Shown in pieces: positions 12,961-24,048 of a stretch of DNA of 51,640 nt; positions within the stretch are counted from its first letter, which is position 1, and each line of letters begins with the position of its first letter. The DNA is taken from assembly GCA_000697055.1 (NCBI GenBank), contig JNDT01002244.1:1-51640 (forward strand), given 5' to 3'. The position numbers and the translations under genes were made by a program. The notes under the pieces are model-generated. The model was not told the DNA's origin and made no database searches. It was given only the letters and a program-made list of their open reading frames with translations. The DNA comes from Saksenaea vasiformis B4078. Taxonomy: Eukaryota > Mucoromycota > Mucoromycetes > Mucorales > Saksenaeaceae.

Positions 12961-14895
12961 CGTTGCAAGCAGTGACTTTTCATCTTATGAGTTCTGAACG
13001 ACGGACATTTATCTCGATAACATCCACGATAGTGTTTTTGCCTGTTATCACCATATATTATCTGGAGGTGCATCGTCTGTCCTGTGACCTGCGGATCATC
13101 TATCGGCCTAAATAATGTACATAAAATGCGCTTATCAATGTGTAGGTTTGTATTACTCAAACGGGTTTACGTCGGCCAACGAATAAGCTGAATGAATGCA
13201 AGTAGACGATTGGGAAAAGACTCCTGGAAATCTTAAGGTTAGCAAAATAGGGCTCTGCGCAGAAGCTGCTATGACCACTTCAGTTCTTTTTACCATGAAT
13301 GTACGGAACATTGTCACATGTATGGCTGTTTCTGTTACTATCCGGCTATCATCTACTTACAAACTACAAACCTATCTCCGGGCTTCAAACAGTAATTCGT
13401 TGCTTGACAGACTTGGATGTGGAATTTCAAAAGACTCAATGTTGTTCTTGCCCAACATTCGTTATTACTTGCATTTGCATACTGCACTAAATGTACCGAA
13501 CTTTCAGTTGGATAATTTCCCGCTGGAATACGATCATTAAATTAAGTGACAGGAAGGATCTCTCTCAGAGCCGACTGCATTAACTTTGGCCACCGTTTTC
13601 ATATATGCATGTGATCCTAAACTGACGATTTACCTTCATAACGATTTGTAACAGTTTCTGTTCAATGAGGAAAACCCATTTTTTATGAAGTTGTCTCAAG
13701 TCTCTTGAGGGAACTTTCATTTTTTTAAACGAACTGTATGAGTCATGCATGTTAAGGTTATTTTTTATTGAATCAGGTACTTCTTTTTTTTTTCTTTTCC
13801 TAGCTGTCACGTATTGAATCTTTGGACGTCATTTTCACTGGTAGTGGCTGTTACTACGGTTGTACCCCTTATGTTATATCCCGTTCTATCCGGAAGTTGA
13901 TAATTTAGTGCATAGCTGTAACAAGGTTTGACTGTGCCAAATAAAAGCAAAAATAAGGAGTTAGCACTTGATCTTTGCGTACATCAAAGAATTTTCAAAA
14001 CGCAATTTTATTTCCATCACTTGGAAAGTGATTGAATGAAATGTTTGGTTGTTGTTTTCAAGGGTTCCTGCCGGGTCATTTGCATATCTTCTACTCTTAT
14101 GGAATTTTTCCAGCTAAGAAAGTTCTCCTACAGGGAACAATACCATCAACAATGTTCTATCCAGTAGTTCGATTAATCCATCTTCATCTATATATCAAGT
14201 AGCTTTCTTTGGAAGTGTTTTAAATAAGCAGTGGATGGGACGATAGAATATAGTTGCTAGATGTATCAGAAGCGGTGGTATGCTGTCATTCCCGTTCAAA
14301 ACTGCGTCCTGCTAGGTCTCGATCTCGTCCCAGTTTGATTTGCAAGGAGCAATTAGAGAGGTCTTGGCACTGTTCGTGGTCGTAACCGTTACCTTAAGGA
14401 TTAGATTATTGATTCATTCCTGTGAAAGGAATAGCAAGTTGGGGGGAGAGAGGTGTAGTATGATGTTCCTGGGAATTTATTGAGGATTTTGTGCGAGGTA
14501 GGCTTTATGTCATGACCTCGGGAACCCCTGCTATTGTCGAAAATGGCCGGACAAGCCTAAAATGGGTCGTCATTGTGTATAATCCCATTATGCATTGTTT
14601 CGCCTGTTTTTTGCCAAAAGTCGGACAATCATGCAGTTGCATATTCTATTGCTGAAATGAAGTTTTTCTGTACGGTCGACAACCCTAAATTAGTTTGTTA
14701 TGAGGTTATGTTGCAGGAAGTACAAGAAATGGCGATCTGTAAGCTGGAGATCCGCTATCAGCCAATTCTCACGAGCCGTGTGTAACAGGTTTAAGGAAAT
14801 ACAAGAAAAAAAGTCAGTGTCACTGTGCCATTGTTAAGGGGCGGCAACCATCCTTAGGAGATTCTTTTTCATCAAGCAATTGTTTTTTTTTCCCA
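12961..14895. other. degenerate region with cysteine-cluster-like and other ORF scraps
   Basis: No intact gene seen. At 13380-13530, plus-strand frames contain DVEFQKTQCCSCPTFVITC and, one frame over, CTKCTELSVG followed by a stop and FPAGI. At about 14060-14200 another frame reads GFLPGHLHIFYSYGIFPAKK. Paired Cys followed by a 'YG-FPA' segment loosely recalls the Cys clusters next to KDZ transposases, but this is weak. A 70-codon ORF at 14573-14785 (contains DNHAVAYSIAEMKFFCTVDN) is unrecognised. T-runs occur near 13785 and 14882. Confidence 0.3.
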
Positions 14896-16152
14896 CTAAA
14901 TTTCTTCATACTCATAACGAACACCCATGCCTTCTTTAGGCGTCAAACCGAGTCTGCGCATTCGTTCGGCCTGGACGCGTTCTCGGTTCACTTTGGTTAG
15001 TTCTTCGAGCTGCTCCGATGACATCTGTAATGCGGGTTGCCTGGAAGCGGCGGCACGTGCAGCTTGTTTGTGTTGCAATCTAAAGGAAAATCGGTGTCTG
15101 CACAGTCTCAAACGCAAAATAAATCCATACCTTAATAGCTCTTCATCGTTTTTAAAGTTAAAATCTTCCGATGGCAACGTTTCTCCCATTCTCATAGCCT
15201 GCTGGTGCTGTTCCCACTTTCTTAGGTCATAGAATCTATTACCATCTTTGTCAACAGAGCCGAAACAAACAAAAGGCTACTTGCTTTTCATGAGGCATAG
15301 TGGCTGTGTTGTAGTCTAACTAAGGTTTCAGAATGGAACCACTGCAAGTCGAAATGTTATCATCACCTTCCATGAAATCAATAAACATATCCTTCCGTTT
15401 GTTGTTACTCAAAGTTTCAACATCGACATGTTTGACTTCAATTAGCCATGCTTGGAATTCCTATTGACAATAAGTTAAAACGAAAGAAAAAAAAACTTGA
15501 ACTCCTGTTGCCATACAGCCTCTTTTGTAAAGATGCTACCAGTTTATGAGATTAGTTTTGTGTTTCCTAGTACACTGTTTTTTCTTTTGGTCACTTACTC
15601 TGATTCGTAAATGATGCCATATTTTCCCCATTCGTCGCCTACACGCGTCGACTTGGATTTTTTGCTCTTCTTCGACTTCTTCTGTGAAAAGAATTTAAAT
15701 TAAAAACTCAAAAAACAAGGGGGGAGGGGAAGGGGAGAAGGGGAGAAGTATGCGTTGTTGGATATGACCGAACCTTTGATTTTTTATGTTTCTTGTCTTT
15801 TCTACTACTGCGTCGCTTACGTCTTTCTTCCTCCGACGAGGAATCACTGCTGCTGTCAGATGAGGGCGATCGTCGGCGCTTTCTGAAAAATAAAAAAAGA
15901 TTGAAGACTCTCCGTTAGATGGGATGAACTCTGTACACTGATCTATGCTTCTAATTTTTACCTGTCTGATCGCGACCGATGTCTAGAATGTCGGCGATGA
16001 CTTGCACGATCATCGTCGTCATCGCTACGTTCCCGTGAACGATGACGACGTCGGGTAGGTGAGGGGGATCTTTGCGATCTGCGATGCGATCGTGAATCGG
16101 ATCGTGCTGGAGGACGTGACCGAGAGACTCTTCTTCGGGAGGACTCGCCCAT
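14896..16152 (-). CDS. SR/RS-rich protein with SCI1-like C-terminal domain
   Basis: Eight exons, 271 aa: 16152-15962, 15882-15774, 15681-15599, 15535-15517, 15460-15367, 15315-15285, 15235-15131, 15079-14896. Residues 1-110 are Arg/Ser-rich with SPSP, KSKKSKK and poly-Asp stretches, as in splicing-associated nuclear proteins. The C-terminal half contains DIFTKEAEFQAWLIEVK, an LSNNKRKDMFIDFMEDYNTA stretch and KFYDLRKWEQ. These match the 'N-EFATWLKEEK ... LFSEFVKDWN' pattern of plant style cell-cycle inhibitor 1 (SCI1)-like proteins. Exon 4 is only 19 nt and intron 6 starts with GC (AA|GCAAGT). Both are needed to restore the conserved sequence, which supports the model. Transcribed divergently from the Lon gene, 705 bp away. 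A nuclear RNA-related role is inferred. Confidence 0.72.
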
Positions 16153-16857
16153 CGTATATTTAGTTTGGGTTGGTTGGGGGAAGGCAAGCAGCACGGTTCA
16201 AAGTGGTTGCTGCTGAAATCACAGTCACCTTCCTGATATAGATTCATTGAGATGACTTTCCCCGACACACGCCAAAGTTCTACGACCAACACTTTCTTGA
16301 ATCCCTATCTTTCCCCGATCAAACATAGACACATACCGTTCACAAGCGGGAGTTAGCGGGATGCTACACATTCCCTTTTGTGTCTATGCATAATCTTGAC
16401 GGATTACTTTTGAGTGATCAATTTTTAAGGGAAAACTATAAAGTAACACAGAGGGCCTTATTTGTCCCTCCTGATCATATTTAATACTCTGTGCGATGAG
16501 TAGTCCTGCTTTACCCGGTGAACTTTGTCCATCTAATTATTTAGAAATAGAAACTATAGAAACAACTGATATGCAGCATGCCGTTGTGCTAAGTAGGAAA
16601 ACGGAGAATCTTGGCAGTGGATGAAAAAAAAGAAAAAAGAAAAAAGAAAAAAAAATACATGCAGGGCAAAGTATCCAAGCAAAGGCAATCCCTCCTTTTT
16701 TGCATCAGTAGGTTCTTAAATGCCGATTGAGGAAAGCCACAGATAATGTTGTGTACCCACAGCTTTTTTATATATAAAGACATAAAAAAATCTATGCATT
16801 TCTGTACCTTTTTTTTTGTTTTGTTTTTCTTTGTTCCTCAATTTTCCTTTCTATCAT
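16153..16857. promoter_or_regulatory. divergent intergenic region, SCI1-like gene / Lon
   Basis: These 705 bp separate two divergent starts and should hold both promoters. A/T runs occur (A-rich 16624-16657, T-rich 16809-16830). A 42-codon ORF starting at 16496 has no recognisable motif and is not called. No specific operator was recognised. Confidence 0.4.
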
Positions 16858-19800
16858 ATGATTCCAGCCATACTACCCATACTTCCTCTTTCTGGAAAGG
16901 TTTTATTACCTTCAATCGTAACCAAGCTCGTTGTCAGCGGTCAAGAAGCAAAAAACTTGGCAAGACGAACACATCAGGATGATAATCACAATCCATTTAT
17001 TATATGTGTTCCCCTCAATCCAGAAGCATCAACTGAACAAGAAGCAACACATCTACAATCAACACAACTACCATTACCACTCATTGCGTATGAGACTTCC
17101 GGTCCAACTACGCCTCATCCTGAGGCTGATCTTACCTGTTTATTCCATTTTGGTTGTGTGGCCCAAGTTCTTGAAATCGACGATTCATTACCGGACAATA
17201 TTGTCTTTTCAGTTCAAGGCATCTGCCGGTCTCGAATCGAAGATATTACTTCCGACGAGAGTACAATATTTCAAGCATGCTTAACGCATTATCCTGAACC
17301 TGAACCGGCAGAAGAACAAGCCGCGCCCATTGCTGAGCCCGCAGCAGCATTTCGCACATTGTTTTATGAATTTGTTACAAAAATGCGCGACATTGGCGTT
17401 CCTGATATTGTACTCGGTCAATTTAACAAACTGATTGACAAGTGTCCAATATCCAATGTGGCCAATTTAGTGCTATGTCTGACTGAATCCAGTTTTACTG
17501 AGAAACTACATATCCTGGCGATTACTGATTTCAAGGAGAGATTGGAGGAGATTAATCTAATTGTCAGCCGCCATCTGCAGGTAAGAAAGGGAAAAATATG
17601 CATCGAATGTTCCATCTTGACAAAGGAAACAACCCTTTTTTTTTATCAAAAGGTAATCAAAATGTCAAAGGATATTCAACGAAATATCGAAGCAAAATTG
17701 GATAAGAAACGTCGTGATTTTTACTTGCGACAACAGGTACAAGAGAAAAAGAAAATGAATGCACAGTATGGAAAAAGGCTGATGGCGTTGTTGTGTGATC
17801 CCTGAAGAAATTCAACGCAATCCATCCACATATTGGACTTGCTACACCCTCATTGTTAACCGAAAACAGTGAAACTCTTTTTACGCCAACAAATGAGGAT
17901 GATGACGAACTTGTTGCATTGATGGAACAACTAAACCGGGCAGGACTTCCTGCGCATGCCTACACAACTGTCCAACGCGATGTCAGTCGACTTCGCAAAC
18001 TGTCACCTTCCTCACCCGAATCCTCTCTGTTACATACTTATCTGGAATGGGTAGCCGGTCTACCCTGGAAGAAACGAACACCGGATATGGTGGATATTGC
18101 GGCTGCACGACGGCAACTTGATGCTGATCATTATGGGTAAAAAAAAAATCAAAACAGCTTTTAAGAGTTTGAACGGTGTTTTTCCTAAAAAGGATGTTTG
18201 CTTTTTTTTGTGTGATAGGCTTGATCAGGTGAAACGGCGGATTTTAGAGTATCTTTCTGTTATTAAGGTGAAGCGAGATATGAGTCCCCCCATCTTATGT
18301 TTTGTCGGACCTGTACGTATTTTTTGTTTGTTTGATGGTTATACATAGACACTAATCTTTACTTGACGATAGCCCGGCGTTGGTAAGACGACTTTGGGAC
18401 GATCGATTGCGTCAGCGCTGCAGCGAAAGTTCCATCGTATTGCATTAGGAGGTGTGCGCGATGAAGCCGAAATACGGTAAGCCCGTTGCTGTGTGTAGCT
18501 GGTTATAGATCACGTTATACTAATGTCGAACAAAACAGAGGTCATCGGCGAACTTATGTGGGCGCTTTGCCAGGGCTGTTGATTCAAGGCATGCGCAAAT
18601 GTGGTGTCACCAATCCCGTGTTTCTGCTAGGTAAGGGGGATTTTTTTTTATCGTATAGAACGCAGATGTGTTGACGGGAATAATATGGTTTAGATGAAAT
18701 TGATAAAATTGTGCAAGGCACACATCAAGGCGACCCAGGTAAAAAAAAAAAAAAGAGCAGAAAAAAGAAATTGCGGTAAAAGAAAAAAAAAATTAAGCTT
18801 ATTATTATTTCCTTTCAGCCGCTGCACTGTTGGAAGTACTGGATCCTGCACAAAACGGACACTTCACCGACCACTTCCTTAATATTCCATTTGATCTATC
18901 CAAAGTCCTCTTTGTTGCCACCGCAAATTCACTCGAATCCATCCCTGGACCACTGCTGGATCGTATGGAAGTTGTGACACTTTCTGGCTACACTTTTGAT
19001 GAAAAACTTAGCATTGCTCGTTCCCATCTGGTACCTAAACAAATTGAGGCACATGGTTTGGCCGATCTTGTTGTTCCTGACGACGTGATCCTTCATGTGG
19101 CTGAACATTACACGCGTGAGAGTGGTGTACGTAATTTGGACCGCAATATTGCAAGTATATGTCGTTATAAATGTCGCGAATACGCCGATCTAGAAGAAAC
19201 TGGACGATTGCAGCAGTTCAAACAGATTGTCCAGCGAACAGATATTCCAAACATCCTAGGCGTAAGTTGCATCCTGCTTTGTTTCTTTTTTTTTTTGGCT
19301 TCAGGTTGGCTAATGTGTTATTTTTAGATGGAACCATTTGAGAATGAGGTGGTTGAATCTGAAGATGTTGCCGGCGTCGTCACCGGTTTGGCTTATTCAC
19401 AAAGTGGCAATGGTGGTATCTTGCTTATCGAAGCGAATGAAATGCCTGGTCGAGGTCAGCTGAAACTCACAGGTGAGGAACCAAAAGAAACATTTGCCGA
19501 CTCCTTCCTTACTAAAAATACTCACGGATGATGTTAGGATCACTTGGCGATGTGATCAAAGAATCCGCTCAGATTGCCGTTTCCTGGGTCAAGGCTAATG
19601 CGTTTGCATTGAAACTGACGCAATCTCCAAAAGAAGAACTTTTCCGTGATTCGGATCTGCATATCCACATGCCCAATGGTGCGGTACCAAAAGACGGTCC
19701 ATCAGCTGGTAAGTTGATAAGGGGAGGGGGAGTTGGTTGTAGGTACGTAATACTAATTTGCTTCAGGTATTACGATGGTTACATGCATTATTTCTTTGCT

Positions 19801-20089
19801 CTCTGGTTACACCGTTCCCCGCACAACTGCCATGACGGGAGAAATTACCTTGAGAGGCAAAGTCCGACCAGTAGGGGGAATCAAGGAAAAGGTTATTTCA
19901 GCCCATCGTGCGGGAGTTGCAAGAATTATTCTGCCAGCTGGTAACCGAAGAGACGTCGTACAAGACGTTCCAGAATCTGTACAGAACTCCATGTCATTCG
20001 TTTACTGCAAATCTATATGGGATGTAGTCGAAGCATGCTTTGACCATCAGCAATTGGGTTGGGAACCACGCTACGCAAGTCAACTGTAA
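16858..20089 (+). CDS. LONP2: peroxisomal Lon protease (AAA+ serine protease)
   Basis: Eleven exons, 850 aa: 16858-17580, 17653-17736, 17808-18136, 18219-18312, 18373-18476, 18539-18630, 18694-18738, 18819-19261, 19328-19472, 19538-19708, 19767-20089. The N-terminal LAN domain starts [13 protein letters not shown]. Walker A is GPPGVGKTT, split by an intron between the two prolines. Walker B is PVFLLDEIDK, and the sensor region is [20 protein letters not shown]. The catalytic Ser lies in PKDGPSAG and the Lys in [14 protein letters not shown]. There is no mitochondrial presequence and the protein ends in SQL, a PTS1-like tripeptide, so I assign the peroxisomal rather than the mitochondrial Lon. 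Known role: degradation of damaged or processed matrix proteins. Intron 1 is 72 nt and stop-free, so readthrough would insert 24 aa. The upstream in-frame ATG (16816) gives a hydrophobic extension I consider UTR. Confidence 0.93.
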
Positions 20090-21231
20090 AAAAAAAGAAA
20101 AAATGAAAGCATTCGCATATCTCTTTTAGTCATTCACCATTCTGCAAATTTAATTGTGTTCAATAAACATTCGTTTTTCAAGCTGATCATGATAATTCTC
20201 GCGGATCTAAAGTATCATCTAGGCTGTACGTAGTTTGAAGGACCTTGCACTGAGTAACGTTTGTGCGCCAAGCTAATCTTTTTTGTGTTGAGCTGGTTTC
20301 TTGTTACACGCGTTTCCGATACCTAGTCGGAACTTGTAAAGTAACGAGATATCACCATTTTAGTTAAGGGGATTAATCCACAAGTCTGCGCTGATTTTAA
20401 ACTGTTTGGTGTCAGCTTCAAATAAACTTTACGTCAGATGTAGTCTTTGTCTTTTTCGAGCTGTATTTTTGAAGCTTGTGGGAGAAGCGGACCTTTATGC
20501 ATCAGTTCCAAGTGCATTCTGCTGTTGTATTACTGGTTCATTGTTCCAGTGTCCAACTGCGACATTCAATAAGCAGTAAGAGGAAGGATAGCCTTTCCTT
20601 TTTGTCTTCGGCTCTGTTCAACTTGCAATCTTATATTTTGTCGAGGGGATACACATCCTTACTTACATTCCACAATAGATTGGTGGACGTTGTATAGCTT
20701 CAAGTCCTCTGCAGCGCGCTACAACCGTTTGCTCACTGAAGCCGAGGATCCACCCTGCCCACCCCTCGTAGCGCGCGTACGGCTACTAGAAAACTACTGG
20801 ATTCTAGACAAACATCTGCGTCATCTCAGTATTACTTTTTGTTGACGCCACACCAATCTTGATGTAAGTAAATGATCAGTCTGTTGATAATTTACGTTCA
20901 ATTCCTTCCTTAGCAATAAACTGGCTCTTCACGGATGCAAAATTTAAAGGATAACATGAAAACCCAGGTAGTTAGCAATAGGGTATTATCATCCGGGCGT
21001 GAATAAACTGACTTCCACCACCATTCCATTGTTATCGGCCATAGATAACATTTTATGCCAAATAAATATTGCATCCACGGGAGCCAAGCTGATGCAAGTT
21101 GAGTATGAACTCATTATCAAGTTATGTACTGATGAGCACATGTGTAATTCCTTCTTCAGAGTAAGCCTGGTTCTTTGCAGATGCGAATTTATTTAGATAG
21201 CTTAAAAAGCTGTTCAATACTCGGTATGTTA
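20090..21231. other. intergenic region between convergent Lon and ACBD6-like genes
   Basis: About 1.1 kb. An AATAAA-type signal (caataaac) lies at 20160-20167, about 70 bp after the Lon stop. A small inverted repeat (gcgcgctac near 20713 and gtagcgcgc near 20769) is spaced by about 47 bp. No ORF with a recognisable product was seen. Confidence 0.4.
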
Positions 21232-22306
21232 CTAATCATGCACGGCACAAACTTTCTGAAGTTTTTCGGCAAACGCGTCATCCGCTTGTTCAAGGGCCGT
21301 TAACCCTTCCGCATCGCGAACAGATAAATCGCAATTGTTTTTGATAAGCCATTCTGCCACGTCAAACTGTTCCGAAATGCAAGCTATTTCGCAAACGTTA
21401 GTCATTCCCTATCAGTATGTGCTCTATCTCACCGTAATGGAGTGGTGTTTCCATGCTGTGCGTCTGTCCAGATGAATACATTAGATTGTTACTTTAAGCG
21501 ACCGCGGACCATACCTTAGCACTAACGTCTGCACCGAGATCTTTTAACAACTTGGCCATATCCAGATGACCCCGATCACATGCATAATGGAGAGCCGTCA
21601 AACCCTACAATGATCTTCTGGTCAAAAGGAAAACCCGTGTGGAGATAAACTTGCATCATGATCCTTGCTGTTCACATCTTCTCCTTGTTTTATCCGTTCG
21701 CGGACGGATTCTAAAAGATTTTGACGCGCAGCTCCAAACAGGTCGTCATCATCCTCTCTAATGCACATTGAAATTATTGTTAACGTTTACCTACAGATAC
21801 CAATAAACCTACTCGTCATCCTCGTCGTCTTGCATGAGCGAACTGACAGCTTGACCCATCCCACCGGTTTTCTATGCATATGAGTTATTTTTTTGAGTAG
21901 ATGTCTTCCTTTCGCTCACCTCCGCCGCGCTATTTTCATCTGCTTCATATTCATACTCGCCCTGACGCGACCAGCCAATGTGTAACGATTCAACTAAGGT
22001 CACGTAGGCTTCTTTGGCAGCTAGCGTGGAGGTATCTTTGCAAGAATTCCAAGCATCCCACTTGGCACGTGCGACGAATTCAAACAAGCTGGGTTTACTA
22101 ACATTGCAATCACCCACTGTGGCCTGCTTGTAAAGACCATATAGCTTTTTTTTATTGCATTTATTAACCAATGGCGACATAATAAAAGAATTGCAGAATG
22201 AACAAAGTCTTTCTTTACCTGCCTTCAACTTTTGATCATTGGACAAAGAAACTGGATGAGAATTCAAGTAGCTGTAAGCCTCTTCGAACCAAGTTTCTGT
22301 ACTCAT
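21232..22306 (-). CDS. ACBD6: acyl-CoA-binding, ankyrin-repeat protein (ACBD6-like)
   Basis: Seven exons, 247 aa: 22306-22223, 22144-21920, 21871-21813, 21757-21655, 21604-21515, 21463-21433, 21383-21232. Residues 1-100 form an acyl-CoA-binding domain with DQKLKLYGLYKQATVGDCN and FEFVARAKWDAWNSC, matching the ACBP ligand and CoA-site motifs. An acidic linker (DDEDDEEDDDDLFGAARQNL) follows, then ankyrin repeats (GLTALHYACDRGHLDMAKLL; ETPLHYACISEQFDVAEWLI). This order matches ACBD6, which binds long-chain acyl-CoA and aids lipid remodelling and protein N-myristoylation. Introns 1 and 4 begin with GC (AAG|GCAGGT, GAT|GCAAGT); only these donors keep the conserved ACBP and ankyrin sequence in frame. 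The starts of this gene and the DPH6-like gene are 102 bp apart. Confidence 0.88.
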
Positions 22307-22408
22307 GACGAGAAAAAGAGAATGACCTTTTATTTGGGTTGTGTGCAAAGCCACTTGAAAAAGGCACAAGTCAAAACCTTGATAACGAGCGCCTTTCCTT
22401 TTGAGACC
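22307..22408. promoter_or_regulatory. 102-bp bidirectional promoter, ACBD6-like / DPH6-like
   Basis: Only 102 bases separate the two divergent start codons, so both core promoters and 5' UTRs must share or overlap this space or extend into the opposite gene. No TATA box stands out. Co-expression of the pair is an inference. Confidence 0.6.
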
Positions 22409-23140
22409 ATGACACGGATGAGGTCTGGCCCGCAACGGGCAGCCATTTCATTCACCGGCGGAAAGGATTGCATGCTTGCTTTGCATCGCGTTATTGACGA
22501 AGGCTATGTTGTCCCTGTTCTCGTTACATTTTGTCCTCCCGTCGATACCGAATTCCGTTCCCACCCACTCACCATTGTGGAGAAACAAGCAGAAGCATTG
22601 GGGATTCCCCATGAGCTTTGCATTATTCAAGGACCAGATTATCTGAATGCTTACCGCGAAAATATTAAACGATTACACACTGAGTTTGACATTGACGTTC
22701 TCGTTACTGGTACGGAAGTTTATGAAAGGGTAGCTAACCAAAAGAATTAAAAAAAATAAGGAGATGTGATGCCAGTCTGCTCCAGCTTTATGGAACGCGC
22801 GGTAGAAACTACAGGAGTAGAACTGGTACGACCATTGTGGCAGTGCCAAAGATCAGGGTTGCTGCAAGAGATGCTGAAACGATCATTTCTGGCGATGATC
22901 ACCTGTGTTCGCATACGAGGCAATGAGGATATCGCATATAATGTAATAGGTCAACCATTGACGAATGAATTGGCTGACACAATGAGACATCTCGGTGGGG
23001 GCGAGCATGGGGAATATCATACAATGGTACTAGATGCACCACTATTTGCGCATGGTAGGATTCAGGTGGAAACCCAATGTAGTGCCGAGGATGGATTTGC
23101 CTTTGCAACGGTGGAATCGGTCAGCATAGTTCCAAAATAA
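22409..23140 (+). CDS. DPH6: DPH6-family ATP-binding protein (diphthine-ammonia ligase type)
   Basis: Two exons (22409-22709, 22764-23140), 225 aa. The N-terminal PP-loop AISFTGGKDCMLALHRV corresponds to the SGGKDS loop of the ATP_bind_4/DPH6 family, and the C-terminal GGGEHGEYHTMVLDAPLF to the 'GEGGEYET..LDCPLF' motif. Acceptor choice at 22763 gives VTGDVMPVCSSFMERAV; the alternative AG a few bases on loses GDVM. Family role: the last, ATP-dependent amidation step of diphthamide synthesis on elongation factor 2. The protein is short, like human DPH6 and archaeal relatives, and lacks the extra YjgF-like domains of yeast Dph6. The altered loop (TGGKDC) and GEHGEY mean it could be a paralogous subfamily with another substrate. 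Confidence 0.75.
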
Positions 23141-24048
23141 TGAAATGATTCTGTGTCTAATTAGAGAAACAACGGTATTCATCGAAGAGAAGCAAGGAGA
23201 AATGAATTATGCATCATGTCATATTTGTGGAGGATGACTGCTCGTGGAGACCCACCTGGTAATGCACATGAACACAGATTGAATCCGAGATGAGTGTATA
23301 ACGTTCGGATGCACAGCGTGACATCGGTCTACTTCATTGTGATGATTTTTTTGTTTTTTTTTTTTTTTTACTTTGGATAGATGGTATCACGTTATCACAC
23401 GTTATTGTCTTTAGAAAACAGTTGAGGAAAAAAGAAAAAAAGGGAAGTGTCAAGTCGTCAACCGATGCATCATAATAATAAGCGAGCAACGTTAAATGAG
23501 CATCTCCTTAACTTCCGACGATTCGGGTACAACCTAATCCTCGTGAACGTGAAATATTATTTGGCTACATCCTCGTTTCCGTGACAGAAGGATGGATCTT
23601 GTTTATCCTAGGTTCCAGGATGTTTTGAATAGGCTCAGTAAATAATACAATAGATTATGTGCAACACATTGGTGTGGGCGTTGGGCTAGAAATTCACATG
23701 GGACAAAATTTTATGCATAAAAAAAAAGACCAAGGACAACCAGGGCAGTTTGGATGTGGATTTGAGTGGTACAACTAGAAGCTTTCCCCACGAGCACATG
23801 GGGAGTTAGGGGGGAATCCTGAGAGAAAGGGGGTCAGCCGAGGCTATCACGTTCGACTCTGTTGGTCTGTTACTTAGTTGTTATTATCCCCAATAAAGGC
23901 TACAAATGTGATTACTCGATATAAAAGGAGCAAAGCTATATATTTCCCCAAAAGATTCCTCTTTTGTTCGATTCACACACATAGATATATCTATATATAT
24001 ATATGTACATCTATCGATTACACTTCTCTTTTCTTTTTCTTTTTTCTT
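23141..24048. other. intergenic region upstream of the LITAF-domain gene
   Basis: About 0.9 kb without a supportable gene. It has T/A runs (around 23347-23370 and 23720) and an AT-dinucleotide stretch at about 23988-24004 (tatatctatatatatatatg) shortly before the next start. Confidence 0.4.

Noticed and set aside
16496..16624. 42-codon ORF between the SCI1-like and Lon genes
   Set aside because: No motif, and it does not splice into Lon, whose N-terminus is already complete.
16816..16857. Earlier in-frame ATG of Lon
   Set aside because: It adds a hydrophobic FCFSLFLNFPFYH stretch not expected for a peroxisomal Lon; the LAN domain begins right after the ATG at 16858.
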